Origin: Rheum nobile
Lineage: Eukaryota > Streptophyta > Magnoliopsida > Caryophyllales > Polygonaceae
Length of the DNA: 64,000 nucleotides
Assembly (NCBI GenBank): GCA_027886185.1
Contig: WOAB01000563.1
Coordinates: 2,542,001-2,606,000, forward strand
Reading direction: 5' to 3'
Every line of letters begins with the position of its first letter. Position 1 is the stretch's first letter. Made by a program: the position numbers and the translations under genes. Shown piece by piece: positions 57,176-64,000 of the stretch. The notes beneath the pieces are model-generated. The model ran no database searches. It saw only the letters and a program-made list of their open reading frames with translations, and was not told where the DNA came from.

Positions 57176-58563
57176 TGATCAGCTCTACTTTGTAGTGCTT
57201 ATCTAGGAGTTGTTACTAGTGTTTATGGTGTCATTTATAGGGATTTAGAGCACAACTGTGGAGTAGGGAGTCGGAGAGAAGAAGTGTGGATATGGTGGTT
57301 TAGAGAAGCTAATTGAAGACATCCAAAAGACGAGGAGTAGACCACCCGAGGAGACGAGGAGGAATAGAGGAAGAAAGCCACACAAAGGAGCCAAGGAGAG
57401 TCACCGTGGCCAACCGCGAGCAAGAGAAGAGCCATGGAGCGCCCGCGGCGAAGAGCGTGGCGCGAGGCTGAATGAATGTCACGGCCGCGACTGCGGAAGT
57501 TCCACCACGCCCGCGGTTTATTCGAGGCTGGAAGTCGAGAGCAGCTAATCAATTTCCGCGACCGCGGAATTGGTGCCGCGATCGCGGATGGACACGGGAG
57601 GAGGCCTGTTAAGATTTCCGAAGTTTTTGTTATTTTCCCTTTTTCGATTATTTTCGTTTATTTTATTTCGAAACTTTTATTATTATTTCCTTTTAGAATT
57701 ATTTCATTATCTTGACTTTAGTGTTCTAGGGTTCTTAACCTAGTTTCCGCTCGCCTCCATTCTACATTCAGTATCGTTTTTCCATTTAGTTTTTCCTTTT
57801 GAAGAATTATGTTTTCCTTTGAACTATGAAGAACTAAGCATTTTTGCTTAGTCCGACGATTGAAGCCTTCGTTTGATATACGGTTGTGAGATTCTATTTC
57901 TATTTCTTTTCCTTTGAATGTATTGATTCTCTTGTGCTTCATCCCATTGATTATTATTGATTTCACTTGTTGGACGCAACTAGTTGTTATTGATAATTAT
58001 CTATTGCTAGGGTTTGGTAATTATTGTTTGAGTTACCTTATTCATGAGTAGCAACTGCGATATTCTAAGAATTGTTTGAGACTAGTTTATTGTAGAGAGA
58101 ATTAATTGCATGCAATAGTATGACTGTTTGCTACTCTTGCATGTATCTATCTAAATTCATGTGCTCATTGCTGCTATTGAATTGACGCGTGAGGTTTTCA
58201 TAGTTATTTAATAGTTAGTATTCTCAGGGTCTGTTTGTCCTGTTTATAACTTATGAAAAAGAATAGGAACATTCATAGGAAGGAATTAGAGAGAATCTAG
58301 GATCAACCAATCTCATGAATGGTGGATATTTGTCTGGCTAAGTACTTTTCCCAAATTGATTGCATCTTTGCTTTGTTTGGCTTTACTTTGTTATTTACTT
58401 TGAAACAAATCAACCAAAACCCTTGTTACCTTTGACATACAATTGTGCACTTAGAAAGATTACTTCCTCCCTGTGGGATTCGACCCTTGCTTGCCTTTGC
58501 TACTTGTTTAGGTTTGTTTATGATTTATTTTGACCAGGTAACACGACTAAAACCTGTCTGTCA
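57176..58563 (+). repeat. E5 3' LTR
   Basis: 1,388 bp, TGATCAGC to TCTGTCA. Palindrome cluster at about 57436-57600. Confidence 0.95.
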
Positions 58564-61291
58564 GGGGCCACTCTTCCTAACCGGGCTGCATACAAGACCA
58601 ACTCGGACGAAGCTAAGGAGCTACAGCGACAAGTCCGGGAGCTCATTGAGAAGGGCTATGTGCGAGAAAGCCTCAGTCCTTGCGCGGTGCCCGTGATTTT
58701 GGTGCCCAAAAAGGATGGGAGTTGGTGTATGTGCGTGGACTGTCGAGCCATCAACAACATCACCATTAAATACCGGCACCCAATTCCTCGCTTGGACGAT
58801 ATGTTGGACGAGCTCCATGGATCTCAAGTGTTTTCAAAGATAGACCTCAAGAGCGAGTATCACCAGATTCACATGAAGGAAAGGGACGAATGGAAGACAG
58901 CCTTCAAGACCAAGTAAGGCCTTTACGAGGGGATGGTAATGCCCTTTGGTCTCACTAATGCCCCTAGTACTTTTATGCGATTGATGAATCATGTCCTGCG
59001 TGCTTTCCTAGGGAATTTTGTTATTGTCTACTTTGATGATATACTTGTTTATAGCCAATCCTTGAGTGCTCATGTTGAACATCTTAGGCAGGTTTTAGAG
59101 GTCCTTCGAAAGGAGAGACTTTATGCTAACTTTAAGAAATGCCATTTTTGTTCGGATCATGTTGTGCTTCTTGGCTATATAGTGTGAAGATCAAGTCTTA
59201 AGGTGGACGAGGAGAAGGTCAAGGCCATTCAAGAGTGGCCGACGCCTACGACAATGACCAAGGTGCGGAGTTTCGTTGGCTTAGCCGGCTTCTATCGTCG
59301 GTTTGTGAACAATTTCAGCACCATTGCCATGCCTCTCACCGAGTTGACCAAGAAGAAGGTCACTTTTCATTGGGGTGAAGAACAAGAAGGCGCCTTCCAG
59401 ACCTTGAAGGACAAGCTGACTCACGCACCTCTTTTGGCCCTCCCAGACTTCAACAAGACAATTGAGATAGAGTGCGATGAGTCTGGGATCGGGTTAGGAG
59501 GGGTCCTTATGCAAGAAGGCAAGCCGATTGCCTACTTCAGTGAGAAGCTTAGTGGGCCAAGCTCAACTACCCCACTTATGATAAGGAGCTTTTTGCCCTT
59601 GTTCGGGTCCTTCACACTTGGCAGCACTATCTCCTACCTAAAGAGTTTGTCATCCATTCTGATCACGAGGCCCTAAAGTATCTTAAGGGGTAGAGTAAGT
59701 TGAACAAGCGTCATGCCAAGTGGGTAGAGTTTATTGAGAGCTTCCCATATGTGATCAAGCACAAGAAGGGGAAGGACAATGTAGTGGCCGACGCCTTGTC
59801 ACGCAGGTATACCTTACTTACTTCTCTTGAAGCTAGGATGCTAGGGTTTTCATTCATGCGAGAATTGTATGCTTTAGATGATGATTTTAAGGAAAAGTTC
59901 TTTGCATGTCAGGTTATGGGAGGGGTAGATAACTTCTATACGCATGACGGTTATATGTTCTGGGGATCGAAGTTATGCATACCTAAGGGTTCCCTACGTA
60001 GGCTCTTCATACAAGAGGCCCATGGCAGGGGACTCATGGGGCACTTTGGGGTTGATAAAACCCTAAGTACACTCCGGGATCATTTCTATTGGCCAGGCAT
60101 GCATAGGGAAGTGACTAAGTTTTGTGCATCCTGCATAATGTGTCTTAAGTCCAAGTCCAATCTCAATCCTCATGGGTTGTATACTCCCCTTTTTATACCT
60201 AGTAACCCTTGGGAGGATATTTCTATAGATTTCGTCCTAGGGTTACCTCGGTCTAAGAGAGGGAGGGACTCCATTTTTGTGGTGGTAGACCGGTTCTCCA
60301 AAATGTCTCATTTTATTCCTTGTTATAAGACCAATGATGCGTCTCATATGGCTGACCTCTTTTTTGAAGAGATTGTTCGCCTACATGGGGTGCCGAAGAC
60401 TATAGTGTCTGATAGGGATGCAAAATTTTTGAGCTATTTTTGGAAAACCCTATGGTCCAAATGGGGACTAAGCCACTATTCTCTACCTCGTGCCACCCAC
60501 AAACGGATGGACAAACTGAAGTGGTTAACCGAACTCTTGGTGCTTTGTTGCGTTCCTTGTTGAGTACTAACTTGTGCATGTGGGAGGAATGTCTTCCTTT
60601 TATAGAGTTGGCATACAATAGGACCACTACTTCGGCCACTAACAAGACCCTGTTTGAGGTAGTCTATGGACGAAACCCAATTACTTCTCTCGATATGATC
60701 CCTTATGCTATCAAGGAACGGGAGAGCCCCAAGGTCGTGGACCAGGCCGAACACATCAAAGCCCTTCACGAGACCACCAAGGTGCGGTTGGAGGCAGGGA
60801 CCACCCAGTATTGCAAGCATGCCAACAAGGGACGAATGAAGTTGCTCTTAGAACCCGGAGATCTAGTCTGGGTCCATTTTCGCAAGGACCGGTTTCCAAA
60901 CTTGAGGGACTCCAAGTTGAAACCAAGGGGAGATGAACCGTTTCAAGTGCTGCAAAAGATCAACGATAATGCCTACAAGATTGATCTTCCAGGTGAGTAT
61001 GGAGTCCATAATGTGTTTAATGTTTCCGATCTCTCCCCATTTCTTGTAGATGACGAGGACGACGAGTTTTGAGAAGATTCGGGGTTGAATCCTCTTCAAG
61101 AGATGGAGGATGATGTAAGCACACATGTGCTTCATCAAGGATCTAGCTCGGACCCGCCAATGCAACCTCTGACACCGCCCATCACGCGTGCCCGTCGCCG
61201 AGCTCAAGGCCAAGATCAAGGAGAGGAGACACCAACAAGGGCGTCGGGAGTCATTACAAGGAGCCGGGTGATATGTTCTTGCCTCCGATGA
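58564..61291 (+). pseudogene. E10 RT, RNase H and integrase
   Basis: RT follows TLPNRAAYK and has CVDCRAINNITIKYRHPIPR, VMPFGLTNAP and VYFDDILVYS. In-frame stops lie at 58915-58917 and 59185-59187. RNase H starts normally, shifts frame near 59565 and has a stop near 59690. Integrase (from 59700) has its zinc finger (HGRGLMGHFG, C..C), SIDFVLG and SDRDAKF, then a frameshift near 60470 before HPQTDGQTEVVN. It ends FNVSDLSPF and an acidic tail. A stop at 61070 precedes an in-frame extension with PITRARRRAQ to 61291. Dead. Confidence 0.9.
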
Positions 61292-62439
61292 CGAGCACAC
61301 TTGTCAAATGTGACACTTTTGGATCTAATCTTGGGCGAGAAGTCACAAGCTTTCCTTGTCAAGCCTGTCGTGGAACCCTTGGGTGAAACCCTTGTTGTAT
61401 TGCACGAAAGGTTGACAAACGGTGGCGAAGTGAACAATGACTTTTGAGGTTATCGAACACGGTGGTGGCAGATGGCGAACCCGGTGGTAAGTGTCTGGGT
61501 GGTGGTGAGCGATCGGCTGATGGCGAAGGCGATGGCGATGGTGAGCGATCGGCTGGGTTCGAGTGTGGGTTCGATGACGACGGCGATAGCGATGGCGGTG
61601 GTGGGTGTCACAAGCGATTGGCTAGTGACAGCGACAACGATGGTGTGGGTGCGATTATGGGTGCGATTACGGAAGCGATTTGATGGATGGCGATGGTGTG
61701 ATGGTTGGTGATAGATGACTTGAAAGATCACGTCTTTGGCCGTAGCGTCGGCGGAGGAGTGAAGGGAGATGCGAAAGAAGACTTTGCTTGAAGGATTCCA
61801 AGCGTTTGCCGTAGCGTCGGCGACAGAGTGAAGGGGATGCGAAGATAGAGATAGGTGACGTCCGATCAAAGAAAGGAGGATAAACACTGTACTTGAACTT
61901 TGATTAAAATTGAACGTAAACAATAACAAGACATAAGTTTGACTTAAATACTAGAGGCGAAACTCGGATGGGCCGAGTCGAGCCTAGTGGGCTAGCCCAT
62001 GCAACATGCAATAGGCATACACCCTAAAAATAGAAAGACTATAAATGGAAACTTTCTAAAACAAGTAAATACTAACAATAGAAATGTCTCAAATAACAAT
62101 GTCAAAAACGAGGCAAATAAACCTCTATATGCATACGATAGGCGCCGGTGGTGGCGGCGGCGAGGCATGTGCGACGGTTCAGTAAAATAACCATAACTAT
62201 TAATTCCCAGATCCGTTAATTCTCAATTTTGGAGGGCTTAAAGTAGACTTCCTGATCTAACTTCTCGAATTGGAATCACCCCATTCGGAGCCGAGAGCTC
62301 TACCCCGTGGAAGTCCGGCCGAAATTCTGGATTCTGGTTGTCCTGAGCCCTTGCGTTTGTAGACGACTAAGAGCAACGCCTTGCACCGAGTCATCCTTGA
62401 TCCTAGCCTATATCACGTGGTATCCCATCATATCGGCCC
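61292..62439. other. E10 downstream sequence, GC-rich repeats and an LTR scrap
   Basis: 61450-61690 is rich in GGCGATGG-type words. A unit with GCCGTAGCGTCGGCG and GAGTGAAGG occurs twice (61738-61775 and 61807-61842). 62190-62315 matches E6 at 36470-36605 and is probably a scrap of that LTR family. I cannot place a 3' LTR for E10. Confidence 0.5.
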
Positions 62440-63370
62440 CGAAAAGATTTTGTAACTTCCCTTGGTTGACTGCTCACGATGCTATTATGTGCAACGCCAA
62501 CCGAGTCTGGCGACATCTAGGTGTTGATTCCTTGTGTGGCCACTGTATGGATCAAATGGAGACTACTCTTCACATTTTGCGGGATTGCCCAATCGCCAAT
62601 GAGATGTGGCATGATTTTCTCATCGACTATCGATTCCATCTTTTTTGCTCACAATATTTACGCACATGAATACACCACAACCTATCACAACCTGGTTCTT
62701 GGACTACTACTTTCTCTTTTGGACTATGGTGGTTATGGCGCCATCGTAATGCACGCGTCTTTGGAACCAATCTGCTCGTTTCTGAGCCTAGAATATAGTT
62801 TATCCTCGGCCGATCAAAGGAATACCGGAATTTGGTTAGCAAACAAGGACTTGGTCTTCGTTCACCGGCTATGGCTTCTTGGAATAGACCACCAATTGGG
62901 TGGTATAAGCTCAACTCCAATGGCACCTTCTAGGAGGGGGACGTTCGTGTAAGAGTTGTGGTTTGATTCGGGATCATTACGGAGACTTAATTAGGGCCTA
63001 TGTTGCCAAAGTTGTCGGGCAACCGAGCCGAGCTTCTTGGCTTGCAGCAAGGGCTCACCATGGCCAAACATTTGGGAATTATGAAGTTGGAGGTGGAGAT
63101 CGATGATTTGGAGGTGCTGGAAGTGACAACTGTTGTTGATGTGCCACATGCTCTTCACCGGGAGTTCATCCTCCACATCAGAATCCTTCTCACAACAAGG
63201 AGCTGAGAGATATCAATTAAACATGTCCCCGAATGGCTAATAAACCGACTGATTGGATGGCAAAATTTAGCTCCTCTTGTGCAGGGGAGTTTATTCTTTT
63301 CACCATCCCGCCTAAGGGTCTAATTAAGTTAATTGATAATGATAAGATTTGTGGTGAGCCTATGTAAGTT
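62440..63370 (+). pseudogene. E12: non-LTR retrotransposon 3' remnant
   Basis: 62455-62630 encodes the RT zinc-binding domain of plant LINEs: WLTAHDAIMCNANRVWRHLG, then CGHCMDQMETTLHILRDCP and EMWHDFL. RNase H-like pieces follow: WYKLNSNGTF near 62900 and, from 63000, RAELLGLQQGLTMAKHLG with LEVEIDDLEVLE. Several frameshifts and stops. No poly-A end is defined. Confidence 0.8.
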
Positions 63371-64000
63371 CACTTATTATGGAACAAAATAGGTATAACC
63401 CTCTTTTAGTACCAAAAAGAAAATAAGGAATGACATTATATAAAATAATAATTTCATACATAATTAATACAATGTAATTTACATACTTATTCAGCCGATT
63501 CTCATACATTTTCACTAAACCACAACATAATATAATAAATTGGGATAACTTAATTTTACTTTATCTAATTTAATTACCCTAATCTTCTCGGTTTTTAGTA
63601 TGAAGAGTGAAAATGAGAGTGAAAAAACGGTATGACGTTTTTACCACTTACGCTTCCCCTTTATAGGCAAATTTTTTTTAGTGTTCATGTGTACGGTTTT
63701 GAAAATCGTTGGGTCACTTCAACACTCATACCGCTAGCTGGGTTAACCCATGCCCCTACAAATAGTTGGATCGTAGCTAGGTCGACCGAGCTGGCATGCA
63801 AGCCCAGCAGTTTCAAAACCGCTGACCAACAGTTTTAAAAAATGTTCCCTGGAACAATTTCCAATACCGTGGTCTCTGCAGAACCTGCAGCCTGCATGGG
63901 TGCAATTAGGTTTTCCCAATTGTAATGGTCCATGCCCAGTTTTAGAATACGATGAGATAGATGTTGCACTAGCTTCTACCTCGATTTATTCCCTTCTATT
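63371..64000. other. No gene seen
   Basis: AT-rich with a moderately GC-rich patch near 63710-63830. I recognise no element, repeat or coding frame. Confidence 0.5.

Larger units (their letters stand above)
34318..58563 (+). mobile_element. E5: Athila-lineage element, carrying E6-E9
   Basis: LTRs 34318-35708 and 57176-58563; target duplication GGGGC at 34313-34317 and 58564-58568. Inside: tRNA-Asp primer site, gag, protease, RT, RNase H, integrase and a long 3' region. Without E6 (11,044 bp), E8 (3,540 bp) and their duplications it is about 9.65 kb. The LTRs differ at many sites by eye and the genes have several breaks, so it is clearly older than E1 and dead. No second ORF is recognisable. 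Confidence 0.95.
33536..61291 (+). mobile_element. E10: old Ty3/gypsy chromovirus-type element, split by E5
   Basis: Coding runs 33536-34317, is interrupted by E5 (34318-58563), and continues 58564-61291. Removing E5 and one GGGGC copy brings the two sides into register in the linker before RT. I found no LTR, primer site or gag, so the element is truncated. Integrase ends in NDNAYKIDLPGEYG and FNVSDLSPF and lacks an obvious chromodomain. That form belongs to a chromovirus clade, which I cannot name safely. Confidence 0.85.

Noticed and set aside
1..64000. Integrated pararetrovirus sequences
   Set aside because: Each reverse transcriptase here belongs with LTRs, a tRNA primer site or an integrase of Ty3/gypsy type, and I saw no movement or coat protein motifs.

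Overview
The window is repeat-dense nuclear DNA of a flowering plant, probably a eudicot. Almost all of it is plant LTR retrotransposons nested inside one another, and the genes have GT-AG introns. I found no bacterial, organellar or CRISPR features. Only one gene looks like a host gene, a small three-exon gene at 31762-32275. Element names E1-E12 are labels used only in this report.

Left block (1-26775). E1 is an Athila-lineage Ty3/gypsy element on the + strand, 1-11744, with its 5' LTR cut by the window edge. It has an uninterrupted gag-pol gene and a second downstream ORF, and the 838 bp of LTR that can be compared look identical. E1 sits in an intron of the antisense gene of E2, a Tat/Retand-type element on the - strand (11745-20200). 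E2 in turn sits in the pol gene of E3, a second copy of the same family on the + strand (20201-26775). A solo LTR, E4 (20703-22076), also interrupts E3 and has a clean 5-bp target duplication. E2 and E3 both keep an antisense gene that converges on gag-pol and appears to be spliced.

Middle (26776-33535). This AT-rich stretch holds a Ty1/copia scrap (E11), an RNase H-like pseudogene, a probable hAT-type MITE, two tRNA-like SINE heads, the small host gene, and a region rich in a GCATATC-type word.

Right block (33536-61291). E10, an old Ty3/gypsy element of chromovirus type, is split by E5, an Athila element (34318-58563, target duplication GGGGC). E5 is split twice. The first insertion is E6, a solo LTR (36217-47260, duplication AAAAA), which holds E7, an Athila derivative without reverse transcriptase or integrase (37990-46465, - strand, duplication TGCAG). 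The second is E8, a related solo LTR (51384-54923, duplication TTGAC), which carries a tRNA-like foldback insertion, E9, at its 3' tip. The right edge (61292-64000) holds an LTR scrap, a non-LTR retrotransposon remnant (E12) and unassigned AT-rich DNA.

The Athila elements share signals outside their genes. All three have a primer site for tRNA-Asp, a GGGAGGCAACCC-like motif after pol, and a hairpin with an AGGA/GGGA-type loop just before the polypurine tract, repeated further upstream. Most LTR families here also carry their own version of a clustered G+C-rich palindrome, in the LTR and often again inside the element. These shared non-coding structures are the most interesting signal in the window.
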